Positions 14,724-23,152 are shown, counted from the first letter of the stretch. The stretch is 26,026 nt of DNA from CAYWTS01 sp964461265 (GCA_964461265.1 CAYWTS010000030.1:1-26026), one strand, 5' to 3'. Numbers and translations: made by a program. Notes: generated by a model from the letters alone, not told the origin.

Positions 14724-17700
14724 TTACGAGCATCCGCTTGTTTCACCGCACGCAGTGCATTTTAGGCAGGTGCCATTGCGAACCATAGTAAAGCTTCCGC
14801 ATGATTGACAAATATCACCTGTAAAACCTTTCATCTTAGCTTCCTTGATTCTTTCAAGGTTCTCCAGTTTTGCAGCATGGTTTGCCACTGTCTGGGGAGC
14901 CGAGGTGGTTTGCTGCAATATACCTGCCTTAGTAACCGTTTGCTGCGGTCGTATTTCTTCAATAATTCTTTCACTGTATATCTCCTCCTCATCAAAATCG
15001 GTATCGGTATCTATTTTAGTAAGCGAATCAACCGGACTCGTTTGAAGCTCGCTTTCTTCATGTATATGTGAAAGGTCTCCCCTGCCAAGGTATGTTACTG
15101 CAAGCTCCCTGAAAATGTAATCGATAATAGAGGTTGTCATCTTAATATTGGGGTTGCCTATTACAATACCATTCGGCTCAAAACGGGTATATACAAAAGC
15201 GTCAACAAATTCTTCAAGCGGAACGCCATGCTGCAATCCCAGAGATACAGCAATAGCAAAGCAGTTCATAAGGCTACGGAACGCAGCTCCTTCTCGGTGA
15301 ATGTCGATGAAAATTTCACCAAGCTGCTGGTTTTCATACTCGCCTGTCCTGAGGTAGATTGAGTGGTTCCCTATCTTCGCCTTCTGTGTATAGCCACGTC
15401 TCCGGTATGGCAGCTTCCTGCGTTTTGCAATATAACGGTGTATAATCCGTTCCGCTATACGTATGATATCATTTGATTTGGCTGCTTCCTTCAGCTCTGC
15501 ATCTTCTGCCGGCAGGTCTTCATCAACTATAGAATTTAGTGGCTGTGACAGCTTTGAACCGTCTCTATACAACGCGTTTGCCTTTATGCCCAGCGACCAC
15601 GACAGCATATAAGCATTTTTCATATCATCGATACTGGCTTCGTTAGGCAGATTAATAGTCTTTGAAATAGCACCTGAAATAAACGGCTGTGCTGCTGCCA
15701 TTATATTAATATGAGCTTCCGGTTTAATATAACGTGTCCCGTTCTTTCCGCATTTATTGGCACAGTCGAACACAGCATAGTGCTTTTCCTTGAGATGCGG
15801 CGCACCTTCAACAGTCATAGTTCCGCAAACATAATCATTAGCTTCATCTATCTGTTCTTTTGTGAAACCGAGGGCTTTTAGCATATAAAAATTATAATCA
15901 TCCAGCTGTTCATCCGTAAATCCCAGAGTATCTTTGCAAAAATCTTCACCTAATGTCCATTTATTAAACGCAAAATTTATATCAAAAACAGTTGGAAGAG
16001 ATTTTTCAATCTTTGTCAGTACGTCGGTTGTAAAACCTTTTTCTGAAAGGCTAATATGATTGATATGCGGACAACCCACGAAAGTACCGTGTCCGGTACA
16101 GAACTTAACTATGTCATTAATTTCGCTTTCATTATACCCGAGTTTCATGAGAGCAGGCGGAACCGATGCGTTTATTATTTTAAAGTAACCTCCGCCGGCA
16201 AGCTTTTTAAACTTTACCAATGCATAATCGGGTTCAACACCCGTTGTATCACAATCCATTACCAAACCTATAGTTCCTGTAGGTGCAATTACAGTAACCT
16301 GTGCATTCCTGTACCCGAACTTTTCGCCAAGTTCAAGTGCAAGGTCTGAGTCTTCTCTTGCAGCATTAAGCAGGTCATCGGGGCAGTACTTTTTGCTGAT
16401 TCCCATCGGAAAAATTGAAAGCCCCTCATATTCATCGTTTGATACATTATATGCAGCCCTTCGGTGGTTTCTTATTACACGGAGCATGTGAGTTTCATTT
16501 TCCTTATATTTAGGGAAAGCACCGAGCTCACCTGCCATTTCGGCTGAGGTTGCATAAGCATGCATATGCAGAATTGCAGTTATTGCTCCGGTAATTGCAA
16601 GTGCTTCATTTGAATCGTAGGGTATGCCCTGAAGCATCAGGAGTGCTCCAAGATTTGCATAACCAAGTCCAAGCGTTCTGTAATCATACGAGAGCTGTGC
16701 AATGCTTTTACTCGGATACTGTGCCATTAAAACACTTATTTCGAGTACTAATGTCCATAACCTTACAGCATGGCGGTAAGCTACGATATCAAACTTACCG
16801 GACTTAACGTCATAAAATTTTACAAGATTCAGCGACGCGAGGTTACATGCTGTATCATCAAGGAACATATACTCGGAACACGGATTGGAAGAACGTATTT
16901 CACCGCCTTCAGGGCAGGTATGCCACTCGTTTATGGTAGTATGGTATTGTATACCCGGATCTGCACAAGCCCATACCGAGTAGGCTATTTGATTCCATAA
17001 GTCCTTTGCCTTCAATGATTGGCAGGCAATAGGCTCACGGTTTTCAATTTTTGACTTCTTAAGCTCTGTTCTCCAGTATAAATTCCATTCCTTGCCCGCC
17101 TCGACTGCTTTCATAAATTCATTGGTTGCCCTTATGCTGTTATTGGAGTTTTGCCCTGATACCGTAAGGTATGCCTCTGAATTCCAATCGATGTCATAAA
17201 CCGGAATATATACCTCCCTCACACCTTGCTTCGCCAGTTGTATAACACGCTCAATATAGTTTTCTGGGATGAAAGCTTTTCTAGCAGCCGATACAGTCCT
17301 GGCAAGCTGTTTGTTTACCTTCTTATCGAACGGATCATTCTCGGGATGTACCGAGTGACATGCATCGATAATTTGATTGAGATGAAAATTCAGAAGCTTT
17401 GAGCCTGCTACAAGCGATGCCACTTTCTGCTCTTCAACAACTTTCCAGTTTATGTATTCTTCTATATCGGGATGGTCGAGGTCAAGCGTAACCATTTTAG
17501 CAGCACGTCTTGTTGTTCCGCCTGATTTAATTGCACCTGCACTGCGGTCACCAATTTTCAGAAAACTCATTAAACCTGATGACTTCCCGCCTCCGCTTAA
17601 CGGCTCGCCTGCACCTCTCAGGTTAGAAAAGTTTGTTCCGGTTCCCGAACCGTATTTGAATAGTCTTGCCTCCCTAACCCAGAGGTCCATAATACCGCCT

Positions 17701-18332
17701 TCGTTTACAAGGTCATCCGAAACCGACTGGATAAAGCATGCATGCGGCTGGGGGTGTGCGTAGGCATCCTCTGACCTGGTAAGCTCACCCGAGGAAGGGT
17801 CGACATAGTAGTGTCCCTGTGCGGGTCCGTTAATCCCATATGCCCAGTGCAAGCCTGTATTGAACCACTGAGGAGAGTTAGGTGCAGCCATTTGGTTAGC
17901 AAGCATATAACACAATTCGTTATAGAAATTTAACGCATACGCTTCAGAATCGAAATATTTATGCTTCCAGCCCCAGTATGTCCAGCACCCTGCAAGACGG
18001 TTAAAAACCTGACGGGCGTCATTTTCGTGCGTCCAACGCTCTTCCTCGGGCATATCACGCATACGGTCCAAATCGGGCTCTGAACGCATCAGCCACTGGG
18101 GAACACCCTCCTCATGTACTTTCTTCAGGTACCTCGGCACACCCGCTTTTCTGAAATACTTCTGGGCTATAATATCGGTTGCAACCTGTGACCATGACTT
18201 TGGCACTATCACATCGTTCATCTCAAAAACTATTGAGCCATCCGGGTTGCGGATTATAGAGGAGCGTTTTTCGAAATCAATATTATCGTAAGGGTTCTTT
18301 CCCTTTTCAATAAGCAGGCTATAAATTTTCAT
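14724..18332 (-). CDS. nrdJ: Adenosylcobalamin-dependent (class II) ribonucleoside-diphosphate reductase
   Basis: The 1202-residue protein is a full-length class II ribonucleotide reductase, converting ribonucleotides to deoxyribonucleotides with an adenosylcobalamin-generated radical and no oxygen requirement. Active-site residues match the Thermotoga enzyme at constant offset: Asn483, Cys485 (thiyl radical) and Glu487 in NPCSE, Cys496 in DDTACNLASLN; Cys199 (PHACFIQS) fits the partner of the reducible pair. SAPTGT-like loop VIAPTGTIGL and a specificity loop region (SGGTTRRAA, 270-278) are present. The C-terminus carries a Cys-rich module (Cys1175, 1178, 1189, 1192, 1195, 1201) for redox transfer or zinc binding. 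No cobalamin riboswitch is recognisable upstream. No second reductase is in the window. Confidence 0.96.
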   Translation of the reverse strand: MKIYSLLIEKGKNPYDNIDFEKRSSIIRNPDGSIVFEMNDVIVPKSWSQVATDIIAQKYFRKAGVPRYLKKVHEEGVPQWLMRSEPDLDRMRDMPEEERWTHENDARQVFNRLAGCWTYWGWKHKYFDSEAYALNFYNELCYMLANQMAAPNSPQWFNTGLHWAYGINGPAQGHYYVDPSSGELTRSEDAYAHPQPHACFIQSVSDDLVNEGGIMDLWVREARLFKYGSGTGTNFSNLRGAGEPLSGGGKSSGLMSFLKIGDRSAGAIKSGGTTRRAAKMVTLDLDHPDIEEYINWKVVEEQKVASLVAGSKLLNFHLNQIIDACHSVHPENDPFDKKVNKQLARTVSAARKAFIPENYIERVIQLAKQGVREVYIPVYDIDWNSEAYLTVSGQNSNNSIRATNEFMKAVEAGKEWNLYWRTELKKSKIENREPIACQSLKAKDLWNQIAYSVWACADPGIQYHTTINEWHTCPEGGEIRSSNPCSEYMFLDDTACNLASLNLVKFYDVKSGKFDIVAYRHAVRLWTLVLEISVLMAQYPSKSIAQLSYDYRTLGLGYANLGALLMLQGIPYDSNEALAITGAITAILHMHAYATSAEMAGELGAFPKYKENETHMLRVIRNHRRAAYNVSNDEYEGLSIFPMGISKKYCPDDLLNAAREDSDLALELGEKFGYRNAQVTVIAPTGTIGLVMDCDTTGVEPDYALVKFKKLAGGGYFKIINASVPPALMKLGYNESEINDIVKFCTGHGTFVGCPHINHISLSEKGFTTDVLTKIEKSLPTVFDINFAFNKWTLGEDFCKDTLGFTDEQLDDYNFYMLKALGFTKEQIDEANDYVCGTMTVEGAPHLKEKHYAVFDCANKCGKNGTRYIKPEAHINIMAAAQPFISGAISKTINLPNEASIDDMKNAYMLSWSLGIKANALYRDGSKLSQPLNSIVDEDLPAEDAELKEAAKSNDIIRIAERIIHRYIAKRRKLPYRRRGYTQKAKIGNHSIYLRTGEYENQQLGEIFIDIHREGAAFRSLMNCFAIAVSLGLQHGVPLEEFVDAFVYTRFEPNGIVIGNPNIKMTTSIIDYIFRELAVTYLGRGDLSHIHEESELQTSPVDSLTKIDTDTDFDEEEIYSERIIEEIRPQQTVTKAGILQQTTSAPQTVANHAAKLENLERIKEAKMKGFTGDICQSCGSFTMVRNGTCLKCTACGETSGCS

Positions 18333-18783
18333 TTATGTAAAACTTTTTGAAGTTATAAAATCCTTTAGTTGTTAGTTTGTCAGAGCAGAGATAAGAATTT
18401 TTTTGTAATATTTTCTGTTTGGTTCTTTGCAAGGTTCCTTAGTTTAGGAGTGTTGAGAAAGAGTTCTCTGCTGTTGGTTTCAAAATTAATACAAGGAAAT
18501 TTCAAAATCAAATTTTTAGGAAAAAGTTTAGAAAATATTTTTAAAAGGTTAGGAAACTTTTTAAATTATGTTTAAATCTTCATTTGCTGTCTATAATAAA
18601 TTCTATATAGGCAGGTGTGATAAGAATATAACCGTTAGTAGTTTAATATTGCTAATTCCCATTAGTGAAAGGATGTTTTACGCATGGTATTATTAATACG
18701 TGTCCATAAGATTAATAGTAAAGACCCAGTATAATAAAACAAACAAGGGTTTTGCCTGTTATGAGCAGAAGTCCTTTAATAAA
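18333..18783. other. Gene-free AT-rich spacer upstream of nrdJ
   Basis: No supported gene, RNA or riboswitch core was found. An inverted repeat AAAAAGTTT (18521-18529) / AAACTTTTT (18554-18562) is the only clear structure. The nrdJ promoter must lie at the low-coordinate end, but no TAnnTTTG element is evident, nor did I find an NrdR-box pair. Confidence 0.5.
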
Positions 18784-18808
18784 AACAAGGGGTCAGCGAC
18801 CCCCTGTT
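18784..18808 (-). terminator. Rho-independent terminator of the ATP-grasp/GNAT/aminomutase operon
   Basis: The stem GGGGTC (18789-18794) / GACCCC (18798-18803), extended by AACA/TGTT, is followed on the minus strand by a T-run (TTTTTATT). It sits 26 nt past the stop codon of the aminomutase gene, in the right orientation and place for an operon end. Confidence 0.85.
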
Positions 18809-18834
18809 CAAATAACATCAGATATATCGAACAG

Positions 18835-19971
18835 CTACACCCCCTGCAGAACAGGCAGTGGCAGCCTCTTTTGTTTGCGTTTCAGTGTTTTGGTTTCTAC
18901 ATGCTTGCCGTTCTTTTTTATCGGCTCCGCTTCACGCACATCAGGATACTCATATATCTCGTGGCGGAAGTTACGCAGTGTAATTTTGTCTTTAGAGCGT
19001 GCCAGAACGTAATCGGGTAGTATAGGTATCTTCCCGCCCCCGCCCGGAGCATCTATTACATAATATGGAACGGCAAGTCCCGAGATGTGCCCTCTAAGCT
19101 TATCCATAATCTCGAGCCCCGTATCTATAGGCGTTCTGAAATGGTTTGCTCCTTTGGTCAGGTCAGCTTGATATATATAATAAGGTCTTACTCTCATAGC
19201 AAGCAGTTTTTTCATAAGCTCTTTCATTACATCAGCATTATCGTTAATGCCCTTCAGCAGCACAGCCTGGTTGCCTACGGGACAACCTGCATCAGCAAGC
19301 ATCTCACATGCTTTTTTGCTTTCATCGGTAATTTCCCATGGATGGTTAAAGTGAGTATTTACATATATGGGATGGTATTTCTTCAGCATTTCGCACAATT
19401 GCGGAGTAATCCGCTGAGGCAGCACACAGGGCATCTTAGTCCCAAGGCGGATTATCTGTATATGCGGAATCTGACGCAGGCGTTTCAGGATTTTCTCAAG
19501 CATAGCATCGGTCAGCATAAGGGGGTCGCCGCCTGAAAGTATAACGTCGTTAATCTGCTCATGGTCTTCAATATATTTAAATGCACTTTCAAACTCTTTC
19601 ATATTGATTTTGCTGGAGTCGCCCACCTTGCGTTTTCTTGTGCAGAACCTGCAATACAGCCCGCACTGGCTTGTGGTAAGAAACAGCACGCGGTCAGGGT
19701 AGCGGTGCGTAATGTTAGGCACAGGGCTCATATTTTCTTCGTTAAGCGGATCTTCGGGGGCATCCATATCATAAAGTTCCACCTCATCAGGGATGCACTG
19801 TTTCCAGATAGGGTCCCCCGGGTACCTGATTAAGCTTAAGTAATACGGATTAACCCGCGCCATAAAGAAATCATTTAAACGTGCCGCAACTTCCTGCTTA
19901 ATGCCGAACTTCTCGACAAGCTGTTCAACGGAACTTATGCTTTGTTTTAGCAATTGCTGCCAAAGTTCCAT
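18835..19971 (-). CDS. Lysine 2,3-aminomutase (KamA family, radical SAM)
   Basis: The 378-residue protein isomerises L-lysine to L-beta-lysine using a [4Fe-4S] cluster, S-adenosylmethionine and PLP. The cluster motif is Cys103, Cys107, Cys110 (CGLYCRFC). The PLP lysine is Lys314 (DAPGGGGK), and the two substrate carboxylates are Asp270 (YQADLTKGANHF) and Asp307. These correspond to Asp293, Asp330 and Lys337 of the clostridial enzyme with identical spacing. Retention of both aspartates and of the DAPGGGGK motif favours a true free-lysine aminomutase over the EF-P maturation enzyme EpmB. It is the last gene of a four-gene operon, 24 nt after the GNAT gene; AAGGAG precedes the ATG, and a strong terminator follows. 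Confidence 0.92.
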   Translation of the reverse strand: MELWQQLLKQSISSVEQLVEKFGIKQEVAARLNDFFMARVNPYYLSLIRYPGDPIWKQCIPDEVELYDMDAPEDPLNEENMSPVPNITHRYPDRVLFLTTSQCGLYCRFCTRKRKVGDSSKINMKEFESAFKYIEDHEQINDVILSGGDPLMLTDAMLEKILKRLRQIPHIQIIRLGTKMPCVLPQRITPQLCEMLKKYHPIYVNTHFNHPWEITDESKKACEMLADAGCPVGNQAVLLKGINDNADVMKELMKKLLAMRVRPYYIYQADLTKGANHFRTPIDTGLEIMDKLRGHISGLAVPYYVIDAPGGGGKIPILPDYVLARSKDKITLRNFRHEIYEYPDVREAEPIKKNGKHVETKTLKRKQKRLPLPVLQGV

Positions 19972-19995
19972 ATTGTTTTATTTCTCCTTTTTGGT

Positions 19996-20484
19996 TTACT
20001 GAACACTATTTAAATACTTTATATACACCACCAGGTCATCGGACCGGCGGTAAAAACTTTTTATTACTGTTTGTATCTGATAACCGCATTTTTCGTAAAA
20101 TTTTCTTTCGTTTTCATATTCCGGCTTACCGCTTGTTTCTATCAGGATGATGCTGCCTTTCAGGTTGTTTAGTACATCATCTTCCATATATTTTACAAGG
20201 TTTCTGCCAATACCTTTACCGTGAACCTGAGGATCAACAGCTATCCAGTAAAGGTCATAAACAGCTTCCGTCAACGGACGCCTGCCGTAGCAAATGTATC
20301 CTGCTGTTTTATTGGAATCATCGGTAACGTAAACGTAAATAATGTAATCTTTCTGCTCAGGCTTATTCAGAAAAATATCTATCAATTCCATTGCAACTGA
20401 AATTTCTTCATCATTGAAATGGTTCGTATCGGTCAGGATACGTTTCAGTTCGCTGCGGTCATTTAATTGTAAAGAACGAATCAT
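19996..20484 (-). CDS. GNAT-family N-acetyltransferase
   Basis: The 162-residue single-domain acetyltransferase carries the acetyl-CoA pyrophosphate-binding motif HGKGIGRNLV (about 88-97) after strand LYWIAVDPQV, and the C-terminal part KFYEKCGYQI typical of the fold. A distinctive stretch IETSGKPEYENERKFY precedes it. Its position between ATP-grasp ligases and a lysine 2,3-aminomutase suggests the substrate is beta-lysine or a beta-lysine-containing compound, by analogy with AblA/AblB, where AblB N-acetylates beta-lysine. This protein is, as I recall, clearly shorter than archaeal AblB, so it need not be that enzyme. It lies 41 nt after the upstream ligase gene and 24 nt before the aminomutase gene. 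Confidence 0.85.
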   Translation of the reverse strand: MIRSLQLNDRSELKRILTDTNHFNDEEISVAMELIDIFLNKPEQKDYIIYVYVTDDSNKTAGYICYGRRPLTEAVYDLYWIAVDPQVHGKGIGRNLVKYMEDDVLNNLKGSIILIETSGKPEYENERKFYEKCGYQIQTVIKSFYRRSDDLVVYIKYLNSVQ

Positions 20485-20525
20485 ACTTTTGTCAAGGGGC
20501 TAAAGCCTCTTGTTTGAGTTATACA

Positions 20526-21605
20526 TCACACTACACCCCAGCGTTTAAGAGCAAACTTAATTATCTGCTGAATAAGATATGGGTAATCCCACCCGTATGC
20601 TTTGGCACTTCGTGTAAAACCTGTATCTTCAGGAACATCTGATGCAATATCGGGATTGGGATTTAATTCCAGCACATAAGGAATTCCATCTTTCAGCCGC
20701 ATATCGACTCTTGCATAATCGCTTGCACCAATAAGGCGATAAACTTTTTTAGCAGTATCCTGAATTATTCTGACTTCATCATCGCTAAGGTTTTCTGCAG
20801 GGCAAACCGCTTTTGTCCCTGCAAACTCCACTGTCTTGTACATCCATTTTGAATTATACGAGATAATTCTGGGGTACTGTTCGGGCAAACGTGAGAAATC
20901 AATCTCACTTATAGGAAATACAGTCAATTCATCGTTACCCACAACCGAAACATTTATCTCACGGCCCTCGATATACTCTTCTACTAAAGCCGGCTGTTTA
21001 TGCTCATCGAGAACGTATTCTATTCTTCTTCTTAGTTCATTCTCGTTATGCACAATCGATTCATTAGTAATTCCGATGCTTGCATCCTCACGAGATGGTT
21101 TCACAATCATCGGGTATTTATGCCCGTTAACATGAAGCTCGCTTGAAGTTTTCACTACAAAATGTTTTGCTGTAGGTATGCCGTTCTGGTTTAAAATAGC
21201 TTTAACAATAGGTTTATTGAGTGCGAGGAACAGCGTTGATGCTCTTGCACCTGTGTAAGGAATTTTTAAGAGTTCAAAGAGTCCGGCAATGTTCGCTTCC
21301 TGTGTGGAATCACCGTCAACACTCTCACATAAATTAAAAATTATATCCGGGCGGTTTTCTCTTAACTCATCGATCAGCTTGTTAATATCTAGAGCAACAG
21401 GAACAAGCTTTGTATTATGCTTAAGCGGTTCAAGAGCACGTTCAACAGAGCGGACTTCATCAAGCACACCGTATTCACTCATATCAATTTCTTCAGGTAC
21501 TGAATCGATATCTATCCGTTGTCCGGGCAAATCATAAACAGTACCTTTAGCATACTGCACAGGGTCGTTAAAGATTATTGAAATATTCAATTTCTTTCCA
21601 ATCAC
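20526..21605 (-). CDS. D-Ala-D-Ala-ligase-like ATP-grasp ligase (paralogue 1)
   Basis: The 359-residue ATP-grasp enzyme joins a carboxylate to an amine through an acyl phosphate. Visible elements are the substrate-side strand RPDIIFNLCESVDGDSTQEA (85-104), ATP-contact Lys131 and Lys169 (YPMIVKPSREDASIGI), hinge EEYIEGREINV (209-219), and Mg ligands Asp301 (YARVDMR), Glu313 and Asn315 (LELNPNPDIA). The canonical EVNTxPGxT end of true D-Ala-D-Ala ligases is replaced by ELNPNPD, so a different amino-acid or peptide product is likely. An N-terminal acidic extension (DLPGQRIDIDSVPEEIDM) is distinctive. The start is GTG at 21605, overlapping the TGA of the upstream paralogue (GTGA), so the two ligases are translationally coupled. 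Confidence 0.88.
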   Translation of the reverse strand: MIGKKLNISIIFNDPVQYAKGTVYDLPGQRIDIDSVPEEIDMSEYGVLDEVRSVERALEPLKHNTKLVPVALDINKLIDELRENRPDIIFNLCESVDGDSTQEANIAGLFELLKIPYTGARASTLFLALNKPIVKAILNQNGIPTAKHFVVKTSSELHVNGHKYPMIVKPSREDASIGITNESIVHNENELRRRIEYVLDEHKQPALVEEYIEGREINVSVVGNDELTVFPISEIDFSRLPEQYPRIISYNSKWMYKTVEFAGTKAVCPAENLSDDEVRIIQDTAKKVYRLIGASDYARVDMRLKDGIPYVLELNPNPDIASDVPEDTGFTRSAKAYGWDYPYLIQQIIKFALKRWGVV

Positions 21606-22684
21606 TGCAGGTTATACCTTTCGATTGCAAGGTTTAATACTGTTTGTATAAGCGTGTCATAATCCATTCCGGCTTCCCTTGCTGCTTTGGGGAAACAGGA
21701 ATTATCGTCAGGGTTTGGCAGTATCCCCGGCAGCGGATTCACTTCTATTATATACGGCTTTTCGTTCGTGTCACAGCGTACATCAATTCTTGCCCAGTCA
21801 CGAATTCTTAATGCCTTATAAGCATTAAGGCATATTCTTTCAATATTATTTTTTAATTTCTGTGATATTTTTGCCGGGCAGGTAAATATATCAAGTTTAT
21901 TTTCTCTTGTATCGAAAAACCATTTAACTTCATACGAATAGATTTTTGGAAAATCAGCCGGTAATTCACCCAAGTTTATTTCTACAATTGGAAAAACACG
22001 TATATTTTCACCGTTTCCAATCAGAGCTACTGTGAACTCGCGCCCTTCAAGGTAATCCTCTATTATAGAGTGTTGGTCGTAATTTTGCTTTATTCTTGAT
22101 ATTTCTTGATTTAGCTCCTCCGGAGTATGAACCAGACTTGAATTATAGATACCTTTTGAAGAACCCTCGTGCAGCGGTTTCACAAAAACGGGGTATTTTA
22201 CTTTTGGTAAACCATTAACAGGCAGAGATGTAATGAAGAAACCCGGATTCGGAACTCCGTAATAAGAAAGTATTTCCTTACAGCGTGATTTATCGTGGCA
22301 ATTGCCGATTGTAATCGGGTCGCTTGCAGTGTAAGGAATCCCAAGCATCTCTAGCATAGCCGGTATATGTGACTCCCGTGATGCCCCGCCGAACCCTTCA
22401 GCCATATTGAATACAATATCGGGTCTTGATTTTCTTAACTTTTCATAAGAATGTTCATCAGCTTCTATTTTAATTACTTGATGACCGGCTTTGGCAATTG
22501 CAGATGCAACTGCACCTATAGTTTCTTCGTCATCCCATTCTGAATATTTATCGGAGAGGCGATGGTTGTAGTGTTCGACAAGATTTGTGTCGATGAATTG
22601 TTTTGTGTTGTTCGAGTTAATATTTTTTTTGATTAACTCTTCTTCAACTTCTTTTTTTATGTTATAAGTTAAACCTACTAACAA
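21602..22684 (-). CDS. D-Ala-D-Ala-ligase-like ATP-grasp ligase (paralogue 2)
   Basis: With the start proposed here (TTG at 22684) the protein is 360 residues, matching its 359-residue paralogue downstream. It opens MLVGLTYNIKKEV, a usual first strand for this family. Key parts are RPDIVFNMAEGFGGASRESH (87-106), Lys169 in YPVFVKPLHEGSSKGIY, hinge EDYLEGREFTV (209-219), and Asp301, Glu314 and Asn316 for Mg binding (WARIDVR, IIEVNPLPGILP). The reading frame stays open upstream through the N gap, but a promoter lies at 22756-22726 within that extension, so the extension is not coding. No ATG exists near the start and AAGGAG is 21 nt away, so the exact start is uncertain. It is the first gene of the operon. 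Confidence 0.85.
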   Translation of the reverse strand: MLVGLTYNIKKEVEEELIKKNINSNNTKQFIDTNLVEHYNHRLSDKYSEWDDEETIGAVASAIAKAGHQVIKIEADEHSYEKLRKSRPDIVFNMAEGFGGASRESHIPAMLEMLGIPYTASDPITIGNCHDKSRCKEILSYYGVPNPGFFITSLPVNGLPKVKYPVFVKPLHEGSSKGIYNSSLVHTPEELNQEISRIKQNYDQHSIIEDYLEGREFTVALIGNGENIRVFPIVEINLGELPADFPKIYSYEVKWFFDTRENKLDIFTCPAKISQKLKNNIERICLNAYKALRIRDWARIDVRCDTNEKPYIIEVNPLPGILPNPDDNSCFPKAAREAGMDYDTLIQTVLNLAIERYNLQ

Positions 22685-22725
22685 AAAGCAGACTAACCTG
22701 CTATACTCCTTTATAAAATTCTCTG

Positions 22726-22756
22726 CAAATATAACATTGTATAACTCATTGTCAAT
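22726..22756 (-). promoter_or_regulatory. Promoter of the ATP-grasp/GNAT/aminomutase operon
   Basis: On the minus strand ATTG (22756-22753) is followed after exactly 19 nt by TATATTTG (22733-22726), an exact match to the Bacteroidota -7 element TAnnTTTG. The overlapping TTGACA (22755-22750) with TATATT 16 nt later would also serve a sigma-70 reading. Transcription should begin near 22719, giving a leader of about 35 nt. Confidence 0.65.
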
Positions 22757-22785
22757 AGTTTTGAGAAAAAAAATGAAAAAATTTT

Positions 22786-22885
22786 NNNNNNNNNNNNNNN
22801 NNNNNNNNNNNNNNNNNNNNNNNNNNNNNNNNNNNNNNNNNNNNNNNNNNNNNNNNNNNNNNNNNNNNNNNNNNNNNNNNNNNNN
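22786..22885. other. Assembly gap of exactly 100 N
   Basis: A run of 100 N joins two contigs, and the round number suggests unknown true length. The left flank ends and the right flank begins with the same ten bases, AAAAAATTTT. Any ORF read through it is artificial. Confidence 0.97.
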
Positions 22886-22948
22886 AAAAAATTTTGCTGA
22901 CCTGAAAAAATTTTTTCTCAACATGAAAAAAATATTTTTTTTCATTGT

Positions 22949-23055
22949 GAAACAATATATCATAACAAGAGGGAAAAAAATATTTCATTACAAAACAGGG
23001 TTTCGTAACGGGAGGGAACGGCATGGTTAAAACAGAGTTTCGTAACGAGAGGGAA
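22949..23055. repeat. Three copies of a 27-bp repeat
   Basis: Copies at 22992-23018 and 23029-23055 differ at two positions (core TTTCGTAACGGGAGGGAA versus TTTCGTAACGAGAGGGAA). A degenerate third copy is at 22949-22975. Spacers are 16 and 10 nt, too short and too variable for a CRISPR array. The spacer 22757-23248 as a whole shows no gene; it holds the gap, A/T palindromes and these repeats. Confidence 0.7.
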
Positions 23056-23152
23056 GTAAGGCGGGTAGAATAAAAAATATTTGTAAACCGAAAAAATTTT
23101 TTACTTTAAAATAACACAGTCCTTTGCAGCGTTTTTAATTTCCTCGCCAGTA

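Noticed and set aside
18369..18575. 68-codon plus-strand ORF
   Set aside because: It is low-complexity Phe/Leu/Lys composition from AT-rich sequence, with no ribosome binding site and no recognisable features.
18333..18834. Cobalamin riboswitch upstream of the B12-dependent ribonucleotide reductase
   Set aside because: I could not find a B12-box-like core on the minus strand in this spacer. The GCCACTGCC near 18850 is inside the aminomutase coding region and on the far side of a terminator.
18835..19971. EpmB-type EF-P lysyl aminomutase
   Set aside because: The protein keeps both substrate aspartates (270, 307) and the DAPGGGGK motif typical of free-lysine KamA, and no epmA or efp is adjacent.
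22685..22963. N-terminal extension of ATP-grasp paralogue 2, including a stretch read through the N gap
   Set aside because: The extension crosses unknown bases, is poly-Lys/Phe from A/T tracts, contains the predicted promoter, and would make the protein about 90 residues longer than its paralogue.
22949..23055. CRISPR array
   Set aside because: There are only three diverged repeats, with spacers of 16 and 10 nt and no cas genes nearby.
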